From: Pseudomonas fragi | GTDB taxonomy: Bacteria > Pseudomonadota > Gammaproteobacteria > Pseudomonadales > Pseudomonadaceae | NCBI RefSeq assembly: GCF_025426255.1 | Contig: NZ_CP104861.1 | Location: forward strand, 2,728,001-2,792,000 | Length of the DNA: 64,000 nt | Direction of reading: 5' to 3' | Shown: piece after piece, positions 36,389 to 45,753 of the stretch | How positions within the stretch are numbered: the stretch's first letter is position 1 | Layout of the letters: the number at the start of each line of letters is the position of its first letter | Notes under the pieces: model-generated | Database searches by the model: none | Seen by the model: only the letters and a program-made list of their open reading frames with translations | What the model was told of the DNA's origin: nothing | Translations under genes and position numbers: made by a program

Positions 36389-37255
36389 ATGTACCAGTAC
36401 CACAAGTGGTTACGCTCCTTTCACGCGGTGGCCAAGACCGGCAGTTTTACTCTCGCGGCTGAGTACCTGTGCGTCGGCCAGCCAACCGTCAGCGAGCAGG
36501 TCAACGCGCTGGAGAAAAAGTTTTCCGTGGAGCTGTTCCACCGTCGCGGGCGCTTTATAGAAATGAGTTCGGCCGGGCATCAACTCTATGTCATCACCCA
36601 GGGCCTGTTCGGCCAGGAAGATGAAGCGGTGCAACTGCTGCAAAGCTTCAAACAGCGCAAGACCGGGATGTTGCGCCTGGGAGCGGTCTCGCCGCCCATT
36701 GCGATGAACATGACTTACGCATTGATGCAGCGCCATCCGGATATCGAACTGGAGACCTCGTTCTCCACGGAACGCGAGACCCTGGCACGGCTATTCAACT
36801 TCGATATCGATGTCGCAATCCTCGCGCTGTCCGAGTTCGATGAGCGCTTTCATACCCAGCTGTATCGGCGCTATCCGATTATTGCCGTGGTGCGCGATGA
36901 CCATCCTTGGGCTCGTCAGGCCGAGGTTCACTTTACTGAAATCAGCCATGAACGCTGGGTGATGCGCGAACAAAGCTCGCGCACCCGGCAATTGGTGGAA
37001 GAAAGCTGCAAGCGCCAGGGCGTCGCGCTCAACTGCGTGATGCAACTCAACAGCCGCGAAGCGATTGTGCATGCCATCGCACGGGGCATCGGCATCGGCT
37101 TTGTGTCGGCCGTCGAGTATGCAGAAACCCCGGGCACAGTCCCCATCACCTTTGTCGATCACCCACTGTTTATCGACTACCACCTGTGCTGCCTGGGCAT
37201 ACGCAGAAATCGCCCGATGATCGCCGAGCTGTTTGACACCAGCGCCGTGCAATAG
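36389..37255 (+). CDS. Second LysR-family regulator in the phosphonate block
   Basis: A 288-residue LysR protein. The helix-turn-helix is at about residues 17-37 (SFTLAAEYLCVGQPTVSEQV), followed by ELFHRRGRFIEMS, and the effector domain starts near 92 (MLRLGAVSPPIAMN). It is closely related in layout to the LysR at 30288-31160. It is transcribed with the transporter and phnX, 49 bp upstream of phnX. It probably activates phnX in response to a phosphonate intermediate; which promoter it binds cannot be told. Confidence 0.85.
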   Translation: MYQYHKWLRSFHAVAKTGSFTLAAEYLCVGQPTVSEQVNALEKKFSVELFHRRGRFIEMSSAGHQLYVITQGLFGQEDEAVQLLQSFKQRKTGMLRLGAVSPPIAMNMTYALMQRHPDIELETSFSTERETLARLFNFDIDVAILALSEFDERFHTQLYRRYPIIAVVRDDHPWARQAEVHFTEISHERWVMREQSSRTRQLVEESCKRQGVALNCVMQLNSREAIVHAIARGIGIGFVSAVEYAETPGTVPITFVDHPLFIDYHLCCLGIRRNRPMIAELFDTSAVQ

Positions 37256-37304
37256 ACGCCTGAACCCTGAACACAAAACCCCTTGAACCCATCAACACTG
37301 GAGA

Positions 37305-38138
37305 TTGACCATGAATTACCAACAACCGACCCGTCTGCAAGCAGTCGTTCTGGACTGGGCTGGCACCGTAGTCGATTTCGGCTCCTTCGCTCCCACCCAG
37401 ATTTTTGTCGAAGCCTTTGCCGAGTTCGGCGTAGCCGTGAGCCTCGAAGAAGCCCGTGGTCCGATGGGTATGGGCAAGTGGGACCACATTCGCACCCTGT
37501 GCAATCAACCGCAGATCGCCGAACGTTACCGCGCGGTCTTCGACCGACTGCCCAGTGATGCTGACGTCACCGCGCTCTATGAACGCTTTATGCCCCTGCA
37601 GATCGAGAAAATCGCCCTGCATTCAGCCCTTATCCCTGGCGCCCTGGATGCCATCGCTGCATTGCGCGACCAGGGTCTGAAAATCGGCTCTTGCTCGGGA
37701 TATCCGGCAGTGGTCATGGCCAAGGTCGTGGAACTGGCCAGGGCCAATGGCTACGTAGCCGACCATGTGGTCGCCACCGACGAAGTTCCCAACGGCCGCC
37801 CACACCCGGCCCAGGCGCTGGCCAACGTGATCGCACTTGGGGTGAGCGACGTCGCCGCATGCGTCAAGGTCGATGACACCTGGCCCGGTATCCTTGAGGG
37901 CCGCAGTGCGGGAATGTGGACAGTCGCCCTCACCTGCTCGGGCAACGCCCTTGGCCTGACCTACGAACAGTACAGGGATCTACCGGAGCAAAAACTGGCT
38001 GAAGAGCGTGCCCGCATCAGCCAAATGTTCGAGGGTTCACGCCCCCATTACCTGATCGACACCATTTGCGAGTTGCCGGGCGTGGTCGAAGATATCAACG
38101 CACGACTGGCACGGGGCGAGATGCCACAGAGTTACTGA
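37305..38138 (+). CDS. phnX: Phosphonoacetaldehyde hydrolase (phosphonatase)
   Basis: A 277-residue HAD-superfamily enzyme. Motif I is [13 protein letters not shown] (nucleophile Asp near residue 15, with Trp-Ala-Gly-Thr as in phosphonatases), and the Schiff-base lysine specific to PhnX is in [12 protein letters not shown] of the cap domain; SCSGYP and [20 protein letters not shown] are motifs II and IV. It splits phosphonoacetaldehyde to acetaldehyde and phosphate. Usually it is paired with the transaminase PhnW, which is missing here. It ends 39 bp from the convergent LysR gene. Confidence 0.95.
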   Translation: MTMNYQQPTRLQAVVLDWAGTVVDFGSFAPTQIFVEAFAEFGVAVSLEEARGPMGMGKWDHIRTLCNQPQIAERYRAVFDRLPSDADVTALYERFMPLQIEKIALHSALIPGALDAIAALRDQGLKIGSCSGYPAVVMAKVVELARANGYVADHVVATDEVPNGRPHPAQALANVIALGVSDVAACVKVDDTWPGILEGRSAGMWTVALTCSGNALGLTYEQYRDLPEQKLAEERARISQMFEGSRPHYLIDTICELPGVVEDINARLARGEMPQSY

Positions 38139-38177
38139 TGAAGTTCAGGGGCCCGAGTTTTGCTAGCAAGGTCGAAT

Positions 38178-39149
38178 CTAACCGGCAAACCAATCCTTGC
38201 GCCCCTCAAACGTACTGACAATCAAGTCCACCAGCATCTGCACCTCCTTTGGATAGCGCACATCTGCATTCACTGCCATCCATGCCCCCCGCTGCAGGCT
38301 ATCAGGCAACAATCCTGGCAAGGCGATCAGTTCGCGGTCGAAGTGACTCATATAGTGCGGCAGCAGGCCGATGCAGCCGCCGCAGCGGATGGTTTCCAGC
38401 ATCAATGAGTAGTCGTGCACGTGTACCACCGAACTCAGCCGCTGTTGCACCAGGTTGTTCCAGGGGCGCAGGGCTTCGATCTGCTGGTCGGGACGCCACT
38501 GCACCAGCATGTAGTCGATCAGGTCTTCCAGGTTCTCCGGGCGGGTGATCGAGCGTGAATAGCGTTTGGCGATATGGGGCAAGTAATGCAGGCGAGCCAG
38601 CGGTCTCGCTGGCTGGATGCGAAAGCTGGGGCCGGGCCCTGGCGAGTCGACGTCCGACAGCCACAACACCAGGTCGGCCTCTACGCCTTGCAATGATTGC
38701 TGGCCATCGAGGGAGATAATGTCCAGCCGCACGCTGGCATTGCGCCGCAGCAAGGCAATCAAGTCGCGACCGAGAATGTCGTGCAGGATCGGTTCGGCCA
38801 CGGCCAAGCGGATCAGCGGTTGCTCGATCTGCGGCAAGCGCCGGTCCTGAGCGATCAGTTGCGCCTGTAGCTGCTGGCCTGCTTCGCTGAGTACCAACGC
38901 CTTGCCCTGATGATTGAACAGTGAGCCGTGTACCTGCTCTTCCAGCTCGGCCAGGCGCTTGCGCAGCAGCGTGGTCTTGATATTCAGGCTGCGTGCCGCT
39001 TGGGTGAAGCAACCCGAGCGTGCACATGCCAGAAAGTAACTGGCCACATCGGGGTCCACGGCTGCCGGGGCCAATAGCGGTGCTGGCAACTCAAGGTGTT
39101 CTCGGTCATGGGGGGCACCGTGGTGCACCGGGTGTTCAAGGAATATCAT
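38178..39149 (-). CDS. LysR-family regulator
   Basis: A 323-residue LysR protein with an N-terminal extension of about 30 residues rich in His and Pro (MIFLEHPVHHGAPHDREHLE) before the helix-turn-helix (CFTQAARSLNIKTTLLRKRLAELEEQ, about 46-70). GGAG lies 6 nt before the ATG at 39149, which supports the long start. It is convergent with phnX and faces away from ptxS. The position gives no clear target; I recall near-identical N-termini in other Pseudomonas genomes, so it is probably a conserved core regulator. Confidence 0.8.
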   Translation of the reverse strand: MIFLEHPVHHGAPHDREHLELPAPLLAPAAVDPDVASYFLACARSGCFTQAARSLNIKTTLLRKRLAELEEQVHGSLFNHQGKALVLSEAGQQLQAQLIAQDRRLPQIEQPLIRLAVAEPILHDILGRDLIALLRRNASVRLDIISLDGQQSLQGVEADLVLWLSDVDSPGPGPSFRIQPARPLARLHYLPHIAKRYSRSITRPENLEDLIDYMLVQWRPDQQIEALRPWNNLVQQRLSSVVHVHDYSLMLETIRCGGCIGLLPHYMSHFDRELIALPGLLPDSLQRGAWMAVNADVRYPKEVQMLVDLIVSTFEGRKDWFAG

Positions 39150-39358
39150 GCTCGACTCCGTGTCTTGTTGATCTTGTGCATCCAGGCCTTGCGAGGTGAC
39201 TTACTCCAGGATCCGGTTCAATTGCGCGCCATCGATAGTCAGGTCTACCGCGCCCACCAAAACCTTCATCATGAAGCCAGTTTATGAACCTGACGTTACA
39301 GCGATGGCAAAAAACCATGCGTGTGACACTTGACGAGAGCGGGCTATTTGAGTTCCCA

Positions 39359-39372
39359 TGAAACCGGTTTCA
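39359..39372. promoter_or_regulatory. PtxS operator upstream of ptxS
   Basis: TGAAACCGGTTTCA is an exact copy of the palindrome known to bind PtxS. Half-site-like GAAACCG (39385-39391) and GGTTTCA (39413-39419) follow before the preferred ptxS start, suggesting a second, degenerate site. It serves autoregulation. Confidence 0.9.
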
Positions 39373-39423
39373 GCGCCCTCACGCGAAACCGCCTGCGATA
39401 ACTCAAATAAAAGGTTTCAGGCC

Positions 39424-40449
39424 GTGAACAGTTTTTCAGCAGCCCAGCGCACCCGCGTAACCATGCTCGATGTTGCCCAGCGGGCCGGTGTGTCCAAGGC
39501 CAGCGTGTCGCGCTTTATTGGCGAAGACCGCGCCTTGCTCTCCGAAGCCATTGCCGAGCGTATCGAGCGTGCGATCAATGACCTGGGCTATCGCCCCAAT
39601 CAAATGGCCCGTGGCTTGAAACGCGGACGTACGCGGCTGATCGGGATGCTGGTGGCCGATATTCGCAACCCCTATTCGATTGCGGTCATGCATGGCGTAG
39701 AAACCGCCTGCCGTCTGCACGGTTACAACCTGGTGGTGTGCAACACCGACCGCAATGATGAGCAAGAGCGTCAGCATCTGGCAGCCCTGCGCTCCTACAA
39801 TATCGAAGGCCTGATCCTTAACACCCTTGGCCATGACCCTGACGCGCTGCTTGAGCTGCATCAGGAAATGCCCATCGTGCTGATTGACCGTAAAGTCGAG
39901 CAACTGCACACCGATCTGGTCGGCCTCGATAACGCTGATGCGGTGCGCATGGCCCTTGAGCATCTTGAGCAGCAGGGTTATCGCGACTTGCTGATGGTCA
40001 GCGAGCCGGTCGACGGCACCAGTTCGCGGATCGAGCGCATCCAAAGTTTTACCAGCCAGCTGGCCGCACGCCCCGCCCTGCGCGGAACCGTGGTGAAAAC
40101 CGGCTCGGCACTGCACGCTGATATCCAGACTTTCCTGCACACCCCGGGCCACGGCCCCAAGGCTCTGTTTTGCGCCAACGGCCTCGCCGCGCTGGCCTGC
40201 ACCCAGGTGCTGCGCGAGTTGAACTGCCAGTTGTTTGCAGACGTGGGCCTGATTGCCCTCGATGACCTGGAGTGGTTCCCGCTGGTTGGCAGCGGCATCA
40301 CTGCCCTGGCCCAGCCTACGCAACAGATGGGTGCCAGTGCATTTGACTGCCTGTTGAAGCGCCTGAGCGGCGACAAGTCGGCTGCTCGGGCGCTGAACTT
40401 TGCCCCGCAGTTGATCGTCCGCGGCTCTACACAACCCCTGACTACCTGA
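39424..40449 (+). CDS. ptxS: LacI-family repressor PtxS of 2-ketogluconate use
   Basis: A 341-residue LacI/GalR protein: helix-turn-helix at about residues 13-33 (VTMLDVAQRAGVSKASVSRF), hinge near YRPNQMARGLKRG, and a ligand core starting RLIGMLVADIRNPYS. PtxS of other Pseudomonas species is about 340 residues, represses itself and the kgu operon, and releases DNA with 2-ketogluconate. I prefer the GTG at 39424: the in-frame ATG at 39358 lies across the operator itself and would add 22 unlike residues. Exact operators before this gene and before kguE confirm the identity. Confidence 0.93.
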   Translation: MNSFSAAQRTRVTMLDVAQRAGVSKASVSRFIGEDRALLSEAIAERIERAINDLGYRPNQMARGLKRGRTRLIGMLVADIRNPYSIAVMHGVETACRLHGYNLVVCNTDRNDEQERQHLAALRSYNIEGLILNTLGHDPDALLELHQEMPIVLIDRKVEQLHTDLVGLDNADAVRMALEHLEQQGYRDLLMVSEPVDGTSSRIERIQSFTSQLAARPALRGTVVKTGSALHADIQTFLHTPGHGPKALFCANGLAALACTQVLRELNCQLFADVGLIALDDLEWFPLVGSGITALAQPTQQMGASAFDCLLKRLSGDKSAARALNFAPQLIVRGSTQPLTT

Positions 40450-40506
40450 CACTTTACCGGCTGACAACCCTTGAACCGGTCGCCAGCCGTTTAACGCACA
40501 ATAAAA

Positions 40507-40520
40507 TGAAACCGGTTTCA
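40507..40520. promoter_or_regulatory. PtxS operator upstream of kguE
   Basis: A second exact TGAAACCGGTTTCA ends 13 bp before the kguE start codon. Bound PtxS would block the kguEKTD operon until 2-ketogluconate appears. Confidence 0.92.
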
Positions 40521-40533
40521 GAGATCAATAACA

Positions 40534-41316
40534 ATGACTACATTCCCCGTTTCCATCAGCCTCTCGAGCTACGGCGCCGATCTGGTTCGCCAGCGCGGAC
40601 AAACCAGCTTCATTGAATTGCTGGCCAAGGCCGGTGTGACCCGTATCGAACTGCGCGAAGAGTTGTTGACCAGCGAAGACCCGAGCACCTTTAGCCAGGC
40701 CGTTCAGCAACAGGGGCTTGAATGTGTGTTTTCGTCGCCACTGGAACTGTGGGAAGCCGGACAATCGCGGCCCAATACCCAACTGCAGGCTACGTTGCAG
40801 CGAGCCCACGCCTTCGGCGCCAAATGGCTGAAAGTATCCCTGGGCTATTTCACCGAACACTGTGACCTGCAAAACCTGGCGGCCTGCCTGAACCAGCAGC
40901 CGGTGCAGTTACTGGTGGAAAATGACCAGACCTCCTACGGCGGTCGCATCGAGCCGATGCAGCGCTTTTTTGATCAGGTCGAGCAGCAGCAAGCGCCGAT
41001 CAGCATGACCTTCGATATCGGCAACTGGCATTGGCAAGACCAATCGGCCAGCACCGCCGCCCGCCTGCTGGGCCGCTACGTCACTTACCTGCACTGCAAA
41101 GGCGTGAGCCGTCGCGCGGACGGCAAACTGATTGCCACACCACCGACTGCCACCGACTTGCAGCAGTGGCAACACCTGATGACCCATATGCCCCATGGCC
41201 TGACCCGCGCCATTGAATATCCGTTGCAGGGGTCGAACCTCGACGTACTGACCCTGGAACACGTTGCCGTGCTGGCCCGCTTGAGCCAACAACAGCAGGA
41301 GTTGAGCCATGTCTAA
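40534..41316 (+). CDS. kguE: KguE, sugar phosphate isomerase/epimerase-like protein
   Basis: A 260-residue AP-endonuclease-2-type TIM barrel, first gene of the 2-ketogluconate operon. Metal-site candidates are Glu in LLVENDQTS, Asp in TFDIGNWHW, His in LHCKGVSR and Glu in AIEYPLQG. Its exact reaction in the kgu pathway is not established; the name comes from conserved position and fold. It starts 13 bp after the PtxS operator and overlaps kguK by 8 nt. Confidence 0.88.
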   Translation: MTTFPVSISLSSYGADLVRQRGQTSFIELLAKAGVTRIELREELLTSEDPSTFSQAVQQQGLECVFSSPLELWEAGQSRPNTQLQATLQRAHAFGAKWLKVSLGYFTEHCDLQNLAACLNQQPVQLLVENDQTSYGGRIEPMQRFFDQVEQQQAPISMTFDIGNWHWQDQSASTAARLLGRYVTYLHCKGVSRRADGKLIATPPTATDLQQWQHLMTHMPHGLTRAIEYPLQGSNLDVLTLEHVAVLARLSQQQQELSHV

Positions 41317-42280
41317 AGTTGATGTGTTGTCGTTTGGCGAAACCATGGCCATGTTGGTCGCCGAACACACTGGCGATCTGGCGCAGGTCGAGCAGTTCCA
41401 CAAACGTATCGCCGGGGCTGACAGCAACGTCGCCATTGGCCTGGCGCGTCTGGGTTTCAATGTGGCCTGGTTGAGTCGTGTGGGTGCGGACTCCCTGGGC
41501 CGCTTTATACTCAATACGCTGCAAGCCGAAGGGCTAAACTGCCAGCATGTCGAAGTCGACCCGCAACACCCGACCGGTTTCCAGCTCAAATCCCGGGTTG
41601 ACGATGGCAGCGACCCACAGGTGGAGTACTTCCGCCGCGGCTCTGCCGCCAGCCACCTGAACCGTTCTGCACTTACCCCGGAGTTGCTCGGTGCCCGGCA
41701 TTTGCACGCTACCGGCATCCCGCCTGCGCTCTCGGCAAGCTGCAACGAATTGTCCTTTGAACTGATGAAGTCGATGCGCGCCGCGGGCAACAGCGTGTCC
41801 TTCGACCCCAACCTGCGCCCTTCACTGTGGGCCAGCGAACAACAGATGATTCGCGACATCAACGCCCTCGCCGCCCATGCCCACTGGGTATTGCCGGGGT
41901 TGAGCGAGGGCCGTTTGCTGACCGGTTACGACGACCCATCCGACATCGCCGCGTTCTACCTCGACCAAGGTGCTGAGGCGGTGGTTATTAAATTGGGGGC
42001 CAAAGGCGCGTTCTATCGCACGGCCCAGATTGAACAGTTCGTTGCGGCCGTGCCGGTCGCCAACGTCATCGACACCGTCGGCGCCGGGGACGGCTTTGCC
42101 GTCGGGGTGGTCAGTGCCTTGCTGGAAAACCTCGGTTTTGCCCAGGCCGTGGAGCGCGGCAACTGGATCGGCAGTCGTGCCGTACAGAGCCGTGGCGATA
42201 TGGAGGGCCTGCCAACCCGCGCCGAACTCAACGCCTACCACGCGCTGCCCGCGTCCCTTGAAATCCCTTTATCTGCTTGA
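41309..42280 (+). CDS. kguK: 2-ketogluconate kinase
   Basis: A 323-residue PfkB-family sugar kinase. The two signatures are [14 protein letters not shown] near the N-terminus and the catalytic [17 protein letters not shown] (Asp in GAGD is the base). [12 protein letters not shown] is also typical. It phosphorylates 2-ketogluconate to 2-keto-6-phosphogluconate with ATP in the cytoplasm. It resembles KDG kinase (KdgK), but the operon settles the substrate. It overlaps kguE by 8 nt and precedes kguT by 48 bp. Confidence 0.93.
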   Translation: MSKVDVLSFGETMAMLVAEHTGDLAQVEQFHKRIAGADSNVAIGLARLGFNVAWLSRVGADSLGRFILNTLQAEGLNCQHVEVDPQHPTGFQLKSRVDDGSDPQVEYFRRGSAASHLNRSALTPELLGARHLHATGIPPALSASCNELSFELMKSMRAAGNSVSFDPNLRPSLWASEQQMIRDINALAAHAHWVLPGLSEGRLLTGYDDPSDIAAFYLDQGAEAVVIKLGAKGAFYRTAQIEQFVAAVPVANVIDTVGAGDGFAVGVVSALLENLGFAQAVERGNWIGSRAVQSRGDMEGLPTRAELNAYHALPASLEIPLSA

Positions 42281-42328
42281 TCCGTCACCTGCTGCGTAAA
42301 AACAAAAACAAGCTCAGGAGCACCACCT

Positions 42329-43624
42329 ATGCAATCGCTAAAACTCGCCGCCCGTCGTTGGTGGTACATCATGCCGATCGTGTTTATCACCTACAGCCTG
42401 GCGTACCTTGACCGTGCCAATTACGGCTTCGCCGCCGCCTCAGGGATGGCCGAAGACCTCAATATCACTCCTGGCCTGTCGTCGTTGCTGGGGGCGCTGT
42501 TCTTTCTTGGCTACTTTTTCTTTCAAGTGCCCGGGGCGATTTATGCGCAGAGAAACAGTGTTAAAAAACTGATCTTTGTCAGCCTGATCCTCTGGGGCAG
42601 CCTCGCCACGCTGACCGGCGTGGTCTCCAGTGCTTACTGGCTGATCGTCATCCGCTTTATGCTCGGGGTGGTTGAAGCTGCCGTGATGCCTGCGATGCTG
42701 GTGTACCTGTGCCACTGGTTCACCCGTGCCGAACGCTCCCGCGCCAATACCTTCCTGATCTTGGGCAACCCCGTGACCATGCTCTGGATGTCCGTCGTTT
42801 CGGGCTATCTGGTGCAGCACTACAGCTGGCGCTGGATGTTTATCGTCGAGGGCCTGCCTGCGGTGCTCTGGGCCTTTATCTGGTGGCGTCTGGCCGATGA
42901 CCGCCCAAGCGAAGCCAAATGGCTGAGCAACCAGGAAAAACAGGACCTGCAAAGTGCGCTGGATGCCGAGCAAGTGGGCCTCAAGCCGGTGAAGAACTAC
43001 GCTGCAGCGTTCCGTACCCCTGCCGTTATCCTGCTGGCCCTGCAGTTCTTTTGCTGGAGCATCGGGGTCTACGGTTTTGTGCTGTGGCTGCCGTCAATTC
43101 TCAAGCAAGGCGCGCAGATGGACATGATCGAAGCCGGCTGGCTCTCGGCCCTGCCCTACCTGGCTGCAGTGATCGCAATGCTGGCGGTGTCCTGGGGCTC
43201 GGACAAACTGCAAAAGCGGAAACGTTTCGTCTGGCCGCCGTTGCTGATCGCGTCTATCGCCTTCTACGGATCCTACATGCTGGGTGCCGAACACTTCTGG
43301 TGGTCCTACGCCTTGCTGGTGATTGCCGGTGGCTGCATGTACGCACCTTATGGCCCGTTTTTCGCCATCATCCCGGAAATCCTGCCATCCAACGTAGCCG
43401 GTGGCGCCATGGCGCTGATTAACAGCATGGGCGCGTTGGGTTCCTTTGCCGGCTCGTACCTGGTCGGTTATCTGAACAGCTCGACCGGTTCAACAGCCGC
43501 GTCCTTCCTGCTGATGAGCGGCGCCCTGATGATTTCGGTACTCCTGACACTGATGCTCAAACCCGCTGCCAAAGACCCTGCTGCGCCGCAACACAGCACT
43601 TCGCAACGTCTGGCCCACTCTTGA
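42329..43624 (+). CDS. kguT: 2-ketogluconate transporter (MFS)
   Basis: A 431-residue MFS transporter of the anion:cation symporter group: YLDRANYGFAAASGMAEDL in helix 1, GYFFFQVPGAIYAQR in helix 2, EAAVMPAMLVYLCHWFTRAERSRAN after helix 4 and WWRLADDRPSEAKWLSNQEK before the central loop. It imports 2-ketogluconate across the inner membrane. AGGAG lies before the ATG. Its stop overlaps an upstream TTG codon of the kguD frame. Confidence 0.92.
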   Translation: MQSLKLAARRWWYIMPIVFITYSLAYLDRANYGFAAASGMAEDLNITPGLSSLLGALFFLGYFFFQVPGAIYAQRNSVKKLIFVSLILWGSLATLTGVVSSAYWLIVIRFMLGVVEAAVMPAMLVYLCHWFTRAERSRANTFLILGNPVTMLWMSVVSGYLVQHYSWRWMFIVEGLPAVLWAFIWWRLADDRPSEAKWLSNQEKQDLQSALDAEQVGLKPVKNYAAAFRTPAVILLALQFFCWSIGVYGFVLWLPSILKQGAQMDMIEAGWLSALPYLAAVIAMLAVSWGSDKLQKRKRFVWPPLLIASIAFYGSYMLGAEHFWWSYALLVIAGGCMYAPYGPFFAIIPEILPSNVAGGAMALINSMGALGSFAGSYLVGYLNSSTGSTAASFLLMSGALMISVLLTLMLKPAAKDPAAPQHSTSQRLAHS

Positions 43625-43644
43625 ATTCAAAGTTGGTGATTCCC

Positions 43645-44619
43645 TTGAAAAAGAATGTCGTGCTCTACAAAGAACTGTCCCCGGCGCTGATGCAGCGCCT
43701 TGAAGCTCACGCCAATGTCACGCTGATCGAGCGCCTTGACGCCGAGGGCATGAACAAACTGCGTGCTGCCCTGCCCCAGGCCCAGGGCATTCTGGGTGCA
43801 AGCCTCAAGCTGGATGCCCAGTTGCTGGATCTAGCGCCAAATCTGGAGGCGGTGGCCAGCGTGTCGGTGGGTGTCGATAACTACGACATCGACTACCTGA
43901 CCGAGCGCAAGATCCAACTGACCAATACCCCCGACGTACTTACCGAAACCACTGCAGACACAGGCTTTGCCCTGGTTCTGGCCAGCGCCCGCCGGGTGGT
44001 GGAGCTGGCCAATATGGTGCGTAACGGCAAATGGCAAAAAAACGTCGGTCCCGAGCACTTCGGCACCGACGTGCATGGCAAAACCCTGGGCATTATCGGC
44101 ATGGGCCGTATTGGTGAGGCCTTGGCCCAACGCGGGCACTTTGGCTTCGGGATGCCGGTGATTTACCACAGCAACTCACCCAAGCCTGCGGTCGAAGCAC
44201 GCTTCAACGCGCAGTACCGCAGCCTGGATGAGCTGTTGCAGCAAGCTGACTTTATCTGCCTGACCCTGCCCCTGACCGCGCAAACCGAAGGTTTGATCGG
44301 TGCCGAGCAATTTGCCTTGATGCGCCCCGAGAGCATCTTTATCAATATCTCTCGCGGCAAGGTAGTGGACGAAGCGGCGCTGATTAACGCCTTGCAACAA
44401 GGCCAGATTCGCGGCGCCGGGCTCGACGTGTTCGAGCGCGAGCCATTGGAGCTGACCTCGCCCTTGCTGCAACTGGATAATGTAGTGGCCACGCCGCATA
44501 TCGGCTCGGCCACCTTTGAGACCCGTGAAGCCATGGCCCGCTGCGCCGTAGAGAACCTGCTGGCGGCATTGGCCGGTGCTCGCCCGGCCAACCTGGTTAA
44601 CCCGCAAGCATTGCGCTGA
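43645..44619 (+). CDS. kguD: 2-keto-6-phosphogluconate reductase
   Basis: A D-isomer-specific 2-hydroxyacid dehydrogenase of about 324 residues. Visible are VASVSVGVDNYDI, NTPDVLTETTADTGFALVLA, the NAD-binding GIIGMGRIGEALAQRG, NISRGKVVDEAAL with the catalytic Arg region, and VATPHIGSAT with the catalytic His. It reduces 2-keto-6-phosphogluconate to 6-phosphogluconate. No ATG starts the frame: TTG at 43645 before AAAAAGAATGTC matches the usual N-terminus KKNVVLYK and has GGTG 6 nt upstream; TTG at 43621 is the alternative. Confidence 0.9.
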   Translation: MKKNVVLYKELSPALMQRLEAHANVTLIERLDAEGMNKLRAALPQAQGILGASLKLDAQLLDLAPNLEAVASVSVGVDNYDIDYLTERKIQLTNTPDVLTETTADTGFALVLASARRVVELANMVRNGKWQKNVGPEHFGTDVHGKTLGIIGMGRIGEALAQRGHFGFGMPVIYHSNSPKPAVEARFNAQYRSLDELLQQADFICLTLPLTAQTEGLIGAEQFALMRPESIFINISRGKVVDEAALINALQQGQIRGAGLDVFEREPLELTSPLLQLDNVVATPHIGSATFETREAMARCAVENLLAALAGARPANLVNPQALR

Positions 44620-45699
44620 TCAGCGGCCGGCCTTGATCGTGGTCCACACCCGCGTGCGGACCCGATCAATATTCAGCGGCATGGCCTCCAGCGCAAACAG
44701 CTTGTCCATCATTGCGGGGGTTGGGTAGACCTTGGTGTCAGCCTTGATTTCAGGGCTGACCAAGGCATCGGCCTGCTCGTTGCCATTGGCGTAATGCACA
44801 TGGTTGGTGATCCCGGCCATCACGTCCGGGCGCAGCAGGTAGTTCATAAAGCTGTAAGCGGCTTTTTCGTCTGGCGCATCGGCGGGCATGGCAACCATGT
44901 CAAACCAGATGGCCGCACCTTCCTTGGGAATCGCATAGCCGATTTCGACGCCGTTATTGGCCTCTTTGGCCCGGGTTTCGGCTTGCAGAATATCTCCCGA
45001 AAAACCGACTGCTACGCAGATATTGCCGTTGGCCAGATCACTGGTGTACTTCGATGAGTGAAAGTAGCTGATATAAGGGCGGACCTTGAGCAGCAGCTCT
45101 TCGGCTTTCTTGTAGTCGGCCGGGTTCTTGCTGTGATGGGGCAAGCCCAGGTAGTTGAGCGCTGCCGGCAAGATTTCCGGGCCATTATCGAGAATCGCCA
45201 CCCCACAGGACTTGAGCTTCTCCATGTTTTCGGGCTTGAAGATCAGATCCCAGGAGTCCACCGGTGCGTTGTCGCCCAGCACGGCCTTGACCTTGGCGAT
45301 GTTGTAACCAATCCCGGTGCTGCCCCACAGGTAAGGAAAACCATGTTCGTTGCCCGGGTCGTTGACCTGCAATGCCTTGAGCAGCACCGGGTTGAGGTTT
45401 TTCCAGTTCGGCAGTTGGCTCTTGTCGAGTTTCTTCAACGCCTTGCCCTGGATCTGCCGCGCCATAAAGTGGTTGGATGGAAACACCACGTCATAACCGG
45501 ACGAACCCGTCATCAACTTGCCATCCAGCGTCTCGTTGCTGTCAAACACGTCATAGCTGAAAGCAATACCGGTATCGCGCTGGAAGTTCTTCATCGTGTC
45601 GGGGGCAATGTAGTCCGACCAGTTATAGACCTTCACAGTTTCGGCGGCCTGACACAGCGTACCGGCCAGCATCAGGGGCAACAGGGTCATACGGATCAT
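44620..45699 (-). CDS. Polyamine-type ABC substrate-binding protein (PotF/SpuD family)
   Basis: A 359-residue periplasmic binding protein of the PotD/PotF/SpuD family with a signal peptide ending at CQAA (about residue 19). VKVYNWSDYIAPDTMKNF is the classic start, and YDVVFPSNHFMARQIQ, PYLWGSTGIGYN and CVAVGFSGDILQA build the polyamine pocket in relatives. It should bind putrescine, spermidine or a similar amine in the periplasm. No ATPase or permease gene is near, so it must use a transporter encoded elsewhere or act as a sensor. It sits 54 bp after a cupin gene on the same strand. Confidence 0.88.
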   Translation of the reverse strand: MIRMTLLPLMLAGTLCQAAETVKVYNWSDYIAPDTMKNFQRDTGIAFSYDVFDSNETLDGKLMTGSSGYDVVFPSNHFMARQIQGKALKKLDKSQLPNWKNLNPVLLKALQVNDPGNEHGFPYLWGSTGIGYNIAKVKAVLGDNAPVDSWDLIFKPENMEKLKSCGVAILDNGPEILPAALNYLGLPHHSKNPADYKKAEELLLKVRPYISYFHSSKYTSDLANGNICVAVGFSGDILQAETRAKEANNGVEIGYAIPKEGAAIWFDMVAMPADAPDEKAAYSFMNYLLRPDVMAGITNHVHYANGNEQADALVSPEIKADTKVYPTPAMMDKLFALEAMPLNIDRVRTRVWTTIKAGR

Positions 45700-45753
45700 G
45701 AGTCGATTCCTTGCATATTTTGGGCAGCTGTTTTTATTGGCAGGTTTCGGCGA

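Noticed and set aside
39358-39423. ATG start of ptxS at 39358
   Set aside because: The codon lies inside the PtxS operator; the family length and N-terminus favour GTG 39424.
39436-40467. A 343-codon frame antisense to ptxS
   Set aside because: Antisense shadow of a certain LacI-family gene, with no start signal.
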